The notes under the pieces are model-generated. The model saw nothing but the letters and a program-made list of their open reading frames with translations. It was not told the DNA's origin and did not search any database. A stretch of 61,184 nucleotides of DNA from positions 1 to 61,184 of the forward strand of contig NZ_RHOS01000013.1 of NCBI RefSeq assembly GCF_003946205.1. Reading direction: 5' to 3'. Position 1 is the stretch's first letter. Each line of letters starts with the position of its first letter. Made by a program: the position numbers and the translations under genes. Source of the stretch: Companilactobacillus keshanensis. Lineage in GTDB: Bacteria > Bacillota > Bacilli > Lactobacillales > Lactobacillaceae. This document shows positions 9,683 through 18,048 of the stretch, piece by piece.

Positions 9683-10741
9683 CTATTTGGATTTCCGGTA
9701 ATTCTTTATTTTAATTTTATTTCTCTTCTTATTTCCACCGATCGAATGAACTCCTAATATATCTAAGAAGAAGACGAAAATTGGGATTCCAATGATCAAT
9801 CCCCAAGTTCCGATCAACTCCTCTGAAGCCAAAAGAACAACAAAAGTAAAGAAGATCGGCAAATGAGTCATGCTGGACATGAACTGTGGATTTAAGAAAT
9901 ATGTTTCGATCATATGAATAACGATAATCATGATGATTATATAAACAACATACTTAACTCCGCCAACTGAATAAGCCACGAAACTCAATGGAACTAACGA
10001 TATGATCACACCAGCTACCGGAATAAGTGACATGATAAAGACCATAACGGCCAATGCGATGATCCCTGGCATCTTCAAGAAAATCAATGTGATCGTTGTC
10101 AGAGTAGTATTAACAATAGCAATCATAAGTTGTGCTTCAATAACAACACCAAAAGTATTGATGAATTTTTGACCATAGTAACGAAGATCCTCAAATGCCC
10201 AACCGTACTTGCTATTCAAAAATTGACGTCCAAAGTCATTCATTTGCTCTACTTGACTAGTATAGAAGAAACTAAGCAAAAATGACAAAAGAATATTCAA
10301 TCCGACTGCTCCGACACTAGTAATATAATTTACTAATTGTGTGACAGCGACCTTGATCTGATTATCAAGATTGATCTGTTTTAAGTAGTCATAGACGACT
10401 TGAAGATAGGGATTGGAACGCATTTCCTTACTCTGATAAAAATCTTGCAGAGAAGAAAACATTTTGACGGTTTGACTAACTAATTGCGGAACATAATTAG
10501 TTATTGCAAAGACCAGCATTGCTATGATCAATAAATATACTGGCACAATGATCCAAACCGGCTTAACATTGATTTTTCTCTGTACAAAACGAACAAATTG
10601 AACCGATAAAAATGTAAAAATAAACGTCAGGAGAAACAAACTCATCATACTGCGGAAAAAGTAAAAAACTAACATAACCGCAATCAATAAAGTTACTCGC
10701 CTGAGCCTTAAATTAGCAACAAACTTATCATATGAAAACAT
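9683..10741 (-). CDS. AI-2E family transporter (PF01594-type membrane protein)
   Basis: 352 residues with about eight hydrophobic helices: two pairs near the N-terminus, a long amphipathic stretch (about 100-140), then a cluster of helices to the C-terminus, and a strongly basic tail (GGNKKRNKIKIKNYRKSK). The conserved C-terminal pattern of the family is visible (IPVAGVIISLVPLSFVAYSVGG and the following helix with ETYFLNPQFMS). Family members export autoinducer-2 or exchange Na+/H+; the substrate is not readable here. It is translated between the YdcF-like gene (10 bases upstream) and the Asp1/GtfB-like gene (54 bases downstream), as one operon. Confidence 0.8.
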   Translation of the reverse strand: MFSYDKFVANLRLRRVTLLIAVMLVFYFFRSMMSLFLLTFIFTFLSVQFVRFVQRKINVKPVWIIVPVYLLIIAMLVFAITNYVPQLVSQTVKMFSSLQDFYQSKEMRSNPYLQVVYDYLKQINLDNQIKVAVTQLVNYITSVGAVGLNILLSFLLSFFYTSQVEQMNDFGRQFLNSKYGWAFEDLRYYGQKFINTFGVVIEAQLMIAIVNTTLTTITLIFLKMPGIIALAVMVFIMSLIPVAGVIISLVPLSFVAYSVGGVKYVVYIIIMIIVIHMIETYFLNPQFMSSMTHLPIFFTFVVLLASEELIGTWGLIIGIPIFVFFLDILGVHSIGGNKKRNKIKIKNYRKSK

Positions 10742-10751
10742 AAAAATCTCC

Positions 10752-11549
10752 CTAACTTACTAATGTACTAACTAGAATAACAAACATCAATAGAAATGTC
10801 GTCAAAAGAGTGTAGCGACGGTACCAGGCAAACGCCGTAAATTCACGAAACATGGCCGGATATTTGAATAGTTTAAAGGTCTTTGCCTGAACAAAGTTAG
10901 AACGCAGATTCAAATCATTCGCATATTGATTTACCCTCGGTACGTGATAATCGCTGGTGATTATCAATATTTGCGGAAAATAGTTATTTTCCCAGTCGGC
11001 TCTGATCCTGATAGATGAGTATTCCAAATTCTGCATCGTATTTAGCGATCGAGATTCAACTATAATGACTTCTGGTTCGATCCCATTCTTCACTAAATAA
11101 TTTTGCATCATTTCTGCCTCAGATTTGGGGTTGGTCGAACTGAACCCACCACTGACTATGATCTTGGGACGACATTTTAGTTGACGATACGTCTCAATAG
11201 TTTTATCCAACCGACTTTTAAGATTAGGAGGTATGCGGGTACTCATGATCCTCGTTCCTAAGACAACAATATAGTCGACATCTTTAATAGTAGAATCTTT
11301 CCAGAATCTCATCCGGATCATATAGTTTGCCATAATGACAAAGAAGACTAGATTGACAAAAAACATCATCCCTACGATAAAGTTGAACAATCGAGATGCA
11401 TCCCACAATGGTACACTTCCTAATGCGATCAAAAATATTCCGGCAATACCCATATATAGAAACGGCCAGCGGCTGTACATCGCACGCGCTTGGTAAATCA
11501 GTAAAAACTCTATAACTGCAATTATGACTGTCCCTAAAATATAGAACAT
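10752..11549 (-). CDS. YdcF/SanA/ElyC family (DUF218) membrane protein
   Basis: 265 residues from the ATG at 11549, chosen because GGAGGG lies five bases upstream; a further in-frame ATG at 11561 is part of that ribosome site region. Three or four N-terminal helices are followed by the DUF218 domain: DYIVVLGTRI near 110, KIIVSGGF near 147, SEAEMMQNYLVKNGI, and ESRSLNTMQNLEYS near 185, with DYHVPR near 220. A C-terminal helix follows. Family members act in envelope or peptidoglycan precursor homeostasis; the exact reaction is unknown. It lies 16 bases after the lipoprotein gene. Confidence 0.8.
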   Translation of the reverse strand: MFYILGTVIIAVIEFLLIYQARAMYSRWPFLYMGIAGIFLIALGSVPLWDASRLFNFIVGMMFFVNLVFFVIMANYMIRMRFWKDSTIKDVDYIVVLGTRIMSTRIPPNLKSRLDKTIETYRQLKCRPKIIVSGGFSSTNPKSEAEMMQNYLVKNGIEPEVIIVESRSLNTMQNLEYSSIRIRADWENNYFPQILIITSDYHVPRVNQYANDLNLRSNFVQAKTFKLFKYPAMFREFTAFAWYRRYTLLTTFLLMFVILVSTLVS

Positions 11550-11565
11550 GAATCCCTCCATAAAA

Positions 11566-12981
11566 CTAATTTACGGTAAATTTCAAGGCTGGAACTTTCA
11601 GTGAAACGCCCTTAACTAGCGTCCACGTAATTGTTGTAGAGTCACTATCTGGCTGTCTTAATAGATATAATTTATTGTTTAGCATCCCATAAACTAAAAA
11701 CTTACCTTTACTTGTTGTAACGGTTGGACTGTTATCACCATTTTGAGCGGCCGTCACCAAAAAGATATATTGCATGTCAGGTTGACTGTTACCATCAATA
11801 TCAACACCTTTATAATCGCTGACATTCTGATTAGTACTATATTTACCACCAAAATTAACTTCAACATTACCGACTTTTTGTTTATTATTATCAGAAATTG
11901 CCGCTACCATTTGCATGAAATCAGCATTCGATTGGATCGGATCAGATAAATAACTTAAATAGTAATTATTAGTCTGAGTTATTGCATCCTGTAAAGAAGT
12001 CTGTTTAGAACTAGATTTAGTCAACAAGTTACCCTTAGAATTAGTCTGACCTTCTTGTTCCCTAACCGTGTAGTCACTCGAGAATAAATATATTTGATCA
12101 GAATCTTGTTCGATCCTTGTTCTGGCCAAATCAATCTGATTACCAGTCGATTTCGAATTAACTTTTAGGTTAACGCTCTTTGGCAACAAGTGATCCTGGT
12201 TTTGACCGTGGAAATAATACTCGATCGTCAAAAGATTCTTAGGTACTAAATAATACTTGCCATAAAGATTCTTCACTTGACCAGATGTGACCAAAGTTGT
12301 CATAACTGTGGGATTATCAGTTTTATCATCGATAGTTTGCGCAGCATGCTCTGTCAAAGTCATCTGATAGGTTCCATCTTCATTGATAGTCAAATTGCCA
12401 TCAGTTCGACGATAATTGATGATCGTTCTAAAATCATAAGTACCAACAAAATTAGTATTCTTAGGCTTTTGTGCCCCATATTCAATATCGGCGATATGAT
12501 TCTTCATCTGACTGTAACTAATTTTTTGAGCTCTACTTTTATTAACTTGAACAGCCTTAGATTTTTTATCAGTCTTCGTGATATAGGCGAATTTATAAGT
12601 ATCACCTTGATATTTAACATAGTAACCCTGCATGTGACGGCCATAAACATTTTCTTTGTATGTTTTACCTAGCGTAAATACTAATTTATTAGTGGCATTA
12701 ACAGTGATAGTTTTTCCATTATCATCCAAAGTATAAGACGGCTTGTTATTATTCACATTAAGTCTTTGAATACCAACCTTATCTCCAATAGCTGACATAT
12801 CAGTTACATTGGCCTTTTTATCGGCAAATTTAACTGACACAACATTGTCCTCGCCTTGATCTTGATATAAATACCAAGTGTGATTCGTAGCAGTAACCAC
12901 CGCGTTGTCTTTTTTGCCACATCCTAAAATTACGCTAAAAAAAACCAAAACACTCAAAATTACTAAAAGTTTTTTCCCCAT
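11566..12981 (-). CDS. Lipoprotein of unknown function, first gene of the envelope operon
   Basis: 471 residues. The N-terminal signal has a lipobox VILGC with the lipidated Cys at residue 21, so the protein is anchored to the outer face of the membrane. The mature part is Lys/Asn/Asp/Thr-rich beta-type sequence with no recognised domain. The segment near 180-240 (FVGTYDFRTIINYRRTDG, LTINEDGTYQMTL) resembles short lipocalin-like repeats of other lactobacillar lipoproteins. It opens a tight minus-strand operon with the YdcF-like, AI-2E and Asp1/GtfB-like genes, suggesting a joint envelope role (inference). Confidence 0.7.
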   Translation of the reverse strand: MGKKLLVILSVLVFFSVILGCGKKDNAVVTATNHTWYLYQDQGEDNVVSVKFADKKANVTDMSAIGDKVGIQRLNVNNNKPSYTLDDNGKTITVNATNKLVFTLGKTYKENVYGRHMQGYYVKYQGDTYKFAYITKTDKKSKAVQVNKSRAQKISYSQMKNHIADIEYGAQKPKNTNFVGTYDFRTIINYRRTDGNLTINEDGTYQMTLTEHAAQTIDDKTDNPTVMTTLVTSGQVKNLYGKYYLVPKNLLTIEYYFHGQNQDHLLPKSVNLKVNSKSTGNQIDLARTRIEQDSDQIYLFSSDYTVREQEGQTNSKGNLLTKSSSKQTSLQDAITQTNNYYLSYLSDPIQSNADFMQMVAAISDNNKQKVGNVEVNFGGKYSTNQNVSDYKGVDIDGNSQPDMQYIFLVTAAQNGDNSPTVTTSKGKFLVYGMLNNKLYLLRQPDSDSTTITWTLVKGVSLKVPALKFTVN

Positions 12982-13043
12982 ATTTCAAAAACCTTTCATA
13001 TATATAAGGATATTATACAACGTAGCACTCCAACGAAAGTATA

Positions 13044-13071
13044 AAAAAAGAATCCCGATCGGGATTCTTAT
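13044..13071 (-). terminator. Terminator of the SLAP amidase gene
   Basis: A perfect palindrome AAGAATCCCGATCGGGATTCTT followed on the minus strand by seven T, twelve bases after the amidase stop. Confidence 0.9.
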
Positions 13072-13082
13072 AAAAATTTTGA

Positions 13083-14063
13083 TTAAAATGCTGAATATTG
13101 TGAATAAGTATCCATTACCCATTCTTTAACTGATACACGATAATAAACGTGACCATCAAATGTCTTTGTTTCAGCAACTGCCCATGGTGTGTTATTAGCT
13201 AAAGCACGCACAGTTTGTTTCTCAGGAAGTCCTGTATCTTCATTAAACATGTAGATAGGAACATAAGAACCATTTGGATTATTAACTTGTGTTACACCAA
13301 CAACATCTGAGTTACCAGTATTATTATTTGTGTCATCACCGCCACCATTTGTTGAACTGCCGTCTCCATCAACTGAACCTGAATTCTTTAGGTTGTTGTA
13401 GTATTGACCAACAAGCTCATCAAATTGAGACATGCTGTAACCCCAGTTAGCAAAGTAGCCAACAGGATCATTATGGTTTGTTTCGCCGTACATCTTAGAA
13501 ATATCATCATGTGATACAACTGTAACGCCTGGTGTAAATGGCAAGTTGTATTGAATCAATTTAGAAGCTACATAATAAGCGTCATTAGAAACTGATCTAG
13601 CGAACTCATCAGTTGTATTTACTTCACAAAGTTCAACTTGAACATAGTTGTTATTGGCTGTGTGTCCTGCACCCCAGACACCATAGTCAGTATTGTGAAT
13701 ATTGATAATTTCATTTGCATCAACGAACGCATGAACATAAGTTTGAGCATTTTGCCATTCACGGTTGAAATAAGTTACTTCATTACGTGCAGAAGCACCT
13801 GGAGTAGCTGTTTCGTGAATAACAATACCAATAGGCTTACCAACACCATTAGCGTAGCCAAACCATTGACTGAATGTACCCTCTTCATTTTGAATTGAAA
13901 CGGGTTTAATATTATTTGCCGCAATATAGTCATTGATTGCTGAAGCTTTTACTGTTTGTTGTATTGATACTTGGGGAACCACTTGGTTCACCGTTACATA
14001 TCCCGCACCGGCTAGAGCAACTGAAGTTGCTAAAGTAGCCATTAATCTCTTTTTCGATACCAT
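13083..14063 (-). CDS. N-acetylmuramoyl-L-alanine amidase with C-terminal SLAP module
   Basis: 326 residues from the ATG at 14063, which follows GGGAAGGATAATTTAT; an upstream GTG sits inside that ribosome site and is rejected. Signal peptide to about VKASA (residue 40). The amidase_2/PGRP domain spans roughly 60-225: GIVIHETATPG supplies the first zinc histidine, VWGAGHTANNN and VQVELCE follow, and VVSHDDISKMYGETNHNDPVGYF carries the second His and the DP of the active site. A Gly/Asn-rich linker (about 232-258) leads to one SLAP-like module with TVRALANNTPWAVAET and YYRVSVKEWV. It cleaves the muramic acid-peptide bond. It has its own promoter, downstream of the comX-like gene. Confidence 0.9.
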   Translation of the reverse strand: MVSKKRLMATLATSVALAGAGYVTVNQVVPQVSIQQTVKASAINDYIAANNIKPVSIQNEEGTFSQWFGYANGVGKPIGIVIHETATPGASARNEVTYFNREWQNAQTYVHAFVDANEIINIHNTDYGVWGAGHTANNNYVQVELCEVNTTDEFARSVSNDAYYVASKLIQYNLPFTPGVTVVSHDDISKMYGETNHNDPVGYFANWGYSMSQFDELVGQYYNNLKNSGSVDGDGSSTNGGGDDTNNNTGNSDVVGVTQVNNPNGSYVPIYMFNEDTGLPEKQTVRALANNTPWAVAETKTFDGHVYYRVSVKEWVMDTYSQYSAF

Positions 14064-14103
14064 ATAAATTATCCTTCCCACCGTTAAATTTCTTAACCAC
14101 TAA

Positions 14104-14134
14104 ATTATAACAAGTTTTTTTGCCAATTTGACAA
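14104..14134 (-). promoter_or_regulatory. Promoter of the SLAP amidase gene
   Basis: Minus strand: TTGTCA, 19-base spacer, then TGTTATAAT (an extended -10). It gives a leader of about 35 bases before the amidase ATG. Confidence 0.55.
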
Positions 14135-14165
14135 AAGTAATAAAGCTGTAATCAGATAGTAAACT

Positions 14166-14642
14166 TCATGACGCTACCATCATTTGTAATTTACTACGAA
14201 GCTTACTGCGCCAATGTCTGAGGTTGCGTGTTGAACAGTTATAACGCTTCGCTAATATTACTAAGGATTCTTGATTTATGAAATGTTCTTGCAACAAAAC
14301 AATTTCCATTTTAGCAAAATTTTCTAAATCAACATCTTGAATTAAATTGAGTATTTCTGTGGCTTCTACTCTCTGAAAATCAAATTCCTCCAGTGAGTGA
14401 ACTTCCTTATATTGTTTTTCCTTACGTAACAGATCCGTTAGCTTCCAAACTAATCTTTGATAAAGATAAACTTTGGGATTAGTTTGCTTCTGCGCTTGTT
14501 CAAATCCTAAAGCATAAAGAATAACTGCCTCTTGAAAATAATCTTCATAATCAATTCGTGTCGGATAAATATGAACACGTTTTAACACTCCGTGAATCAG
14601 ACGTTCATTTTTAATTGCCGAGATAAATCCTTGTTCATTCAT
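14166..14642 (-). CDS. ComX/SigH-like alternative sigma factor (competence type)
   Basis: 158 residues. Residues about 15-70 (IHGVLKRVHIYPTRIDYEDYFQEAVILYALGF, broken here by composition only) are the short region 2 of small sigma-70 factors, with the D-x-x-D-x-x-Q-E-x core. Residues 115-155 hold a region 4 helix-turn-helix (ESLVILAKRYNCSTRNLRHW). Size and layout match ComX/SigH of streptococci and lactobacilli, which directs RNA polymerase to DNA-uptake genes. The gene lies between ComK-like and SLAP amidase genes on the same strand. Its Shine-Dalgarno sits in the loop of a possible hairpin whose 3' arm ends one base before the ATG. Confidence 0.7.
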   Translation of the reverse strand: MNEQGFISAIKNERLIHGVLKRVHIYPTRIDYEDYFQEAVILYALGFEQAQKQTNPKVYLYQRLVWKLTDLLRKEKQYKEVHSLEEFDFQRVEATEILNLIQDVDLENFAKMEIVLLQEHFINQESLVILAKRYNCSTRNLRHWRSKLRSKLQMMVAS

Positions 14643-14643
14643 T

Positions 14644-14683
14644 GTGAGTAAGCTCCTAAGATTTTTTACTCACAGGCCTGTGA
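14644..14683 (-). promoter_or_regulatory. Overlapping inverted repeats over the comX-like ribosome site
   Basis: On the mRNA, GUGAGUAA (14673-14666) can pair with UUACUCAC (14651-14644), placing the AGGAG ribosome site in the loop and the AUG one base past the stem. The same GUGA can instead pair upstream as UCACAGGCCUGUGA (14683-14670), a perfect 14-base palindrome. The two pairings exclude each other. At DNA level either repeat could be an operator. Confidence 0.5.
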
Positions 14684-14745
14684 ATGACCTAATAATAACG
14701 ATAACGTGCTTGTAATATTAGTTGCCATGATTGTTATTTATCACG

Positions 14746-14753
14746 TATTCGAC
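14746..14753 (-). promoter_or_regulatory. Possible com-box-like motif upstream of the sigma gene
   Basis: GTCGAATA on the minus strand differs at two positions from the streptococcal ComX box TACGAATA, about 100 bases before the sigma start. This could mean autoregulation, but eight bases are weak evidence. Confidence 0.2.
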
Positions 14754-14780
14754 GGTTATTTCAATTTATAGCATATATAA

Positions 14781-14805
14781 AAAGACGCCCAAACTGGGCG
14801 TCTCA
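14781..14805 (-). terminator. Terminator of the comK-like gene
   Basis: Minus strand GACGCCC-AGTTT-GGGCGTC then five T, just after the comK-like stop. Confidence 0.9.
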
Positions 14806-14806
14806 A

Positions 14807-15577
14807 CTAATAATTACGTTTAATTTTATTTATTCTTTGTGTATAGATAATTTTTGTCTCTCTATACCCCAGTTCACCCCGACACATTTTTAAAAGTATT
14901 GAATCGGTTAAATAATTAACCCCTTTGCCAATATCTCGATAGTTATGAGGCATTTTATCATGTCGTGGACAAAGACAAGTTGAAAAGGCATTTAGGATAC
15001 TATTGTTATTCATAGGAACAACTTTCAAATTCATCGACTCCATATAAATCATAGTTGATGAAACAAAATATTCAGCCATGACACTGACATCATGCAATCT
15101 TGAACTCAAATTACCCTTAGGAAAATCCATTTCGATCTCGAACCCTTGCGTAGATTTGAAACGAGCAACTTTCCCGATCTGTCTAAAATCCTCAATGAAA
15201 TGTAAACCGATCCAGTCAGCATTATTTCGGCTTCCACCGGTCATTGGCATGTAACTAACATTACCGTGAACCATTGGTAAATAATGTTTGAAATTAAAAT
15301 AATTTGATAATACTCGAGAAATCATGAAACCTACTCGATTTGTTTGATGAAATTCATTCATTATCTGCTTGGTAGTTCTTTCAACAATAAAAACACCTTT
15401 GGTATTATGGACCACGAGTGATTTTCCATGAACTATATTTAAATCTTTGATATCTAGTAGTGCGACTATATTTCTATCTGCCACAAAATCATCATTGATA
15501 TATAGGAGCTTTATCCCCTGACTTAGTAACCACTTCTTGTCGATCACTTGATTAGAGAACTGATAAATATTATCCAT
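14807..15577 (-). CDS. ComK-like competence transcription activator
   Basis: 256 residues, soluble. The central part aligns by eye with Bacillus ComK: an N-terminal strand-rich half, then LPMVHGNVSYMPMTGGSRNN, ADWIGLHFIEDF, a charged strand pair (ARFKSTQGFEIEMDFP) and a segment like the Bacillus stretch before the C-terminal domain (LHDVSVMAEYFV). ComK proteins bind AT-rich boxes upstream of DNA-uptake genes. It is longer than Bacillus ComK (about 190 residues), as lactobacillar members usually are. It lies between its own terminator and that of the glucosaminidase gene, so it is monocistronic; RBS GGAGCAGTGAAGA. Confidence 0.7.
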   Translation of the reverse strand: MDNIYQFSNQVIDKKWLLSQGIKLLYINDDFVADRNIVALLDIKDLNIVHGKSLVVHNTKGVFIVERTTKQIMNEFHQTNRVGFMISRVLSNYFNFKHYLPMVHGNVSYMPMTGGSRNNADWIGLHFIEDFRQIGKVARFKSTQGFEIEMDFPKGNLSSRLHDVSVMAEYFVSSTMIYMESMNLKVVPMNNNSILNAFSTCLCPRHDKMPHNYRDIGKGVNYLTDSILLKMCRGELGYRETKIIYTQRINKIKRNY

Positions 15578-15634
15578 TCTTCACTGCTCCAATATCAAAT
15601 TTTTTCGTGGTCCAAACACGCGCAAACGCTCCCA

Positions 15635-15660
15635 CAAAAAAAGACACCTTTCGGCGTCTT
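15635..15660 (-). terminator. Terminator of the glucosaminidase gene
   Basis: Minus strand AAGACGCC-GAAA-GGTGTCTT plus seven T. The arms include one G-T pair; the loop is the tetraloop GAAA. Confidence 0.9.
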
Positions 15661-17431
15661 AAATAGCAGTATAGATACAGTATTTCCCATCGATCCAGCC
15701 ACCTTGAACTTGATACCAAGTTGTACCATCAACGATTTGTTTAGAATTTACTTTCCAAGTTGTACCATCAGCTAAACGTGTGCCAGTAAACTTATGAGTA
15801 GCTGCTGGACTATTGTAAACATTGATACCATAACCTGGAATATAGTTAATTTTAACCGTACCATTCACAGAAGTTACATAGTTTGATCCGGTTACTTGAA
15901 CATCATTTGCACTGACCCATTCGTCAGATGACACACGATACCAGATCGAGCCATCAGAATGAGTTGATTTCTTATCAACCTTCCAGTCGGTATTAGCGGC
16001 CAAGGCACGATTGGTACTTACTTGATGCTTAGAGTTATATAATCGAGCACTTGGCGATGCAATTACGTGAACTACGTCAGGATAATCAACGATCACATCT
16101 TGGTCCGATTCATCTGTTGTAGTTTCTGAAGCCAATTGAATATCAGAATCTTTAACGTAAGAACCTGTTCCCACCAAATAATACTTTGCTCCATCATCGC
16201 CTAGAACATAAGCCGTTGTGACCCATGAAGACTTGTATGGCAAAGTACGATCTGTTGTAGCATTTGCATTCCCAGAAGAATAAACCACAGCACCATTAGT
16301 ATTCGAAATTGTAGCCGTATCACTGATCGATACTGGAGGTTGAGTCGTTGAACCTTCTTCTGATTTCAACTGTACATCAGAAGCTTTGACAAACTCATGT
16401 GTTGAGACTTGGTAATATGTCTCGCCTTCTGGAGTAACAACTTTAGAGATAACTCTCCAAGGCGTTCCTTCACCTAAAGCACGAGTGCTTACTTGTTGAT
16501 CAGGATAGGCGTCAGTATATAGCGCTGCCGCACCTTTCTTGGTTACAGTAGCGATGTCATCGATCTTTGTTTGAGTACCATTCACTTGTTGAGTTGCACC
16601 ACCATTATTATCGCCGTCGGATCCAGCATCAGTTTCGGATTCACCGTCGTATTTTGTTAAATTATATGTTTCGATCATATTATTAAGTGTTGATGCGTAA
16701 GTTGGTGCTGTAGCATATTTTCCTTGCAAGGCTGCCGTAGCATCTTTATATGTAGCCGCATTTTCTTTCCAAGCACCACTATAATATTTAGAATCCCATG
16801 ATACACCATTACGAAGTTTGTTACCATTATCGGCAAATGATTCTAAATAACTAGGATATTTACAAAAATTGGCATAAATGTAGTACCATCCCTGTTCGGC
16901 ACTCCATTCAGCAGTTTTCATAGTTACGTAGGCACCATTATAGTCACCTTTGATACCAAATAAATTATTTCCTTCAGTGGCCAAAGTTGATGTTCCCCAA
17001 CCACTTTCTAGAATAGATTGGGCTAACATTACAGATGTATAAACACCATATGTTGCCGCAGCCTTTTGAGCCATAGGAACGGCCATTGATAAAAAGGCCT
17101 GTTGTTGTGAGCTCGTTGCTCCGGCTGTAGTTGTAGCTTGAGTTAAAGCTGAAGTCTGTGATTTTAGCAAACTGCTTTTGGCTGCCTTAGCATCCGAAAT
17201 ATCTGATCCTTCAGATGGGGTATCAGTCGAGTCAGAAACCGGTGCTCCCTGTTCATCCATCACACTAGCAACACTTGTATCTTTGCCGTTTGAACCCGTT
17301 GTAGCGGAATCGTTGTCATTACTCTTATCGTCTGCTGAAACGGATGCCCTTACGTGGGACGTATTTGATGAAATACCTACTGCAGCCAGAACACTAGCTA
17401 GCGCAGTTGATGCTACCCATTTTTTGTTCAT
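15659..17431 (-). CDS. GH73 endo-beta-N-acetylglucosaminidase with four SLAP/SH3-like repeats
   Basis: 590 residues. Signal peptide to about VRASVSA (residue 32), then an Asp/Ser/Thr-rich linker. The GH73 domain spans about 105-255: MLAQSILESGWGTS holds the catalytic Glu (residue 142), followed by NNLFGIKGDYNG and the aromatic YPSYLESFADNG. Four modules of about 65 residues follow, three of clear SLAP type (VSTRALGEGTPWRV, ATTDRTLPYKSSWV, VSTNRALAANTDWKVD) and a last one closer to GW/SH3b (FTGTRLADGTTWKVNSKQ). The enzyme cuts glycan strands of peptidoglycan, probably in cell separation. Its C-terminal modules would bind wall polymers (family knowledge). Confidence 0.9.
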   Translation of the reverse strand: MNKKWVASTALASVLAAVGISSNTSHVRASVSADDKSNDNDSATTGSNGKDTSVASVMDEQGAPVSDSTDTPSEGSDISDAKAAKSSLLKSQTSALTQATTTAGATSSQQQAFLSMAVPMAQKAAATYGVYTSVMLAQSILESGWGTSTLATEGNNLFGIKGDYNGAYVTMKTAEWSAEQGWYYIYANFCKYPSYLESFADNGNKLRNGVSWDSKYYSGAWKENAATYKDATAALQGKYATAPTYASTLNNMIETYNLTKYDGESETDAGSDGDNNGGATQQVNGTQTKIDDIATVTKKGAAALYTDAYPDQQVSTRALGEGTPWRVISKVVTPEGETYYQVSTHEFVKASDVQLKSEEGSTTQPPVSISDTATISNTNGAVVYSSGNANATTDRTLPYKSSWVTTAYVLGDDGAKYYLVGTGSYVKDSDIQLASETTTDESDQDVIVDYPDVVHVIASPSARLYNSKHQVSTNRALAANTDWKVDKKSTHSDGSIWYRVSSDEWVSANDVQVTGSNYVTSVNGTVKINYIPGYGINVYNSPAATHKFTGTRLADGTTWKVNSKQIVDGTTWYQVQGGWIDGKYCIYTAI

Positions 17432-17722
17432 GTCTAAATTCCCCTGTTTTTAAAAATTTCTCGTCTAACATTAGCCTACTATGTAACGGTTTTCTGTTCA
17501 ATAAAATCAACTGAACCGTAATAAATTCTAAACATTTGAGCAAAAAACTTAATATAACTGAAATCATTTCTAAATCTAGGAACTAAATATAAGGGGGTAT
17601 ATATTTACTCTAAAAAATAAAAACCCCTCAGTTGCACAAATTTTCATCAAATAGGTGTAGCCAAGAGGCAATACTTTATTGTATTAATTCCCACTTAAAT
17701 GCAGAGGAAAAAATTTAAAATT

Positions 17723-17962
17723 CTATTCATTACGGTCGATAAAGTTAACGTAATCCGCTTCGATCCATTCGCCATCTTGAGCGATACGATAAAACGCTTT
17801 ACCATCATCACCGATCCCACGGGCATCTGTATACCATGCTGATTGACCTTTAACAAACTTGTCTTGCAACATTTTGCGATCCATTTCGTATGTATCGAAT
17901 AGGAAGACCACGTAGCGGTCATCTTGGTTTACCTTAACAATACCGTTTACGTTTTCTAGCAT
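17723..17962 (-). CDS. Stand-alone single SLAP-like module without signal peptide
   Basis: 79 residues, no signal peptide, RBS AAGGTGGT five bases before the ATG. The whole protein is one module with the spacing of the array's SLAP repeats: GIVKVN, then LQDKFVKGQSAWYTDARGI, DGKAFYRI, WIEADYVNF. It lacks the usual RAL signature. Without an export signal it should stay inside the cell, or leave by an unknown route. It sits upstream of the glucosaminidase and just downstream of the SLAP array on the same strand, so it may be a degenerate array member. The 290 bases downstream of it (17432-17722) contain an AT-rich leader of the glucosaminidase and no convincing gene. Confidence 0.6.
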   Translation of the reverse strand: MLENVNGIVKVNQDDRYVVFLFDTYEMDRKMLQDKFVKGQSAWYTDARGIGDDGKAFYRIAQDGEWIEADYVNFIDRNE

Positions 17963-18011
17963 TGTATTACCACCTTTTTAAGCTTTAATCTAATTATACC
18001 CTAAATACAAA

Positions 18012-18043
18012 AAAAAACAGGTCCACTTGCGTTAGACCTGCCA
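18012..18043 (-). terminator. Terminator of SLAP array gene 1
   Basis: Minus strand CAGGTC pairs with GACCTG around an 11-base loop, followed by nine T. Confidence 0.8.
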
Positions 18044-18048
18044 TTTAT

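Noticed and set aside
17580-17690. Terminator after the small SLAP protein
   Set aside because: A run like GAGGGGTTTTTATTTTTT is present, but its upstream arm pairs only weakly, so it is not listed as a terminator.
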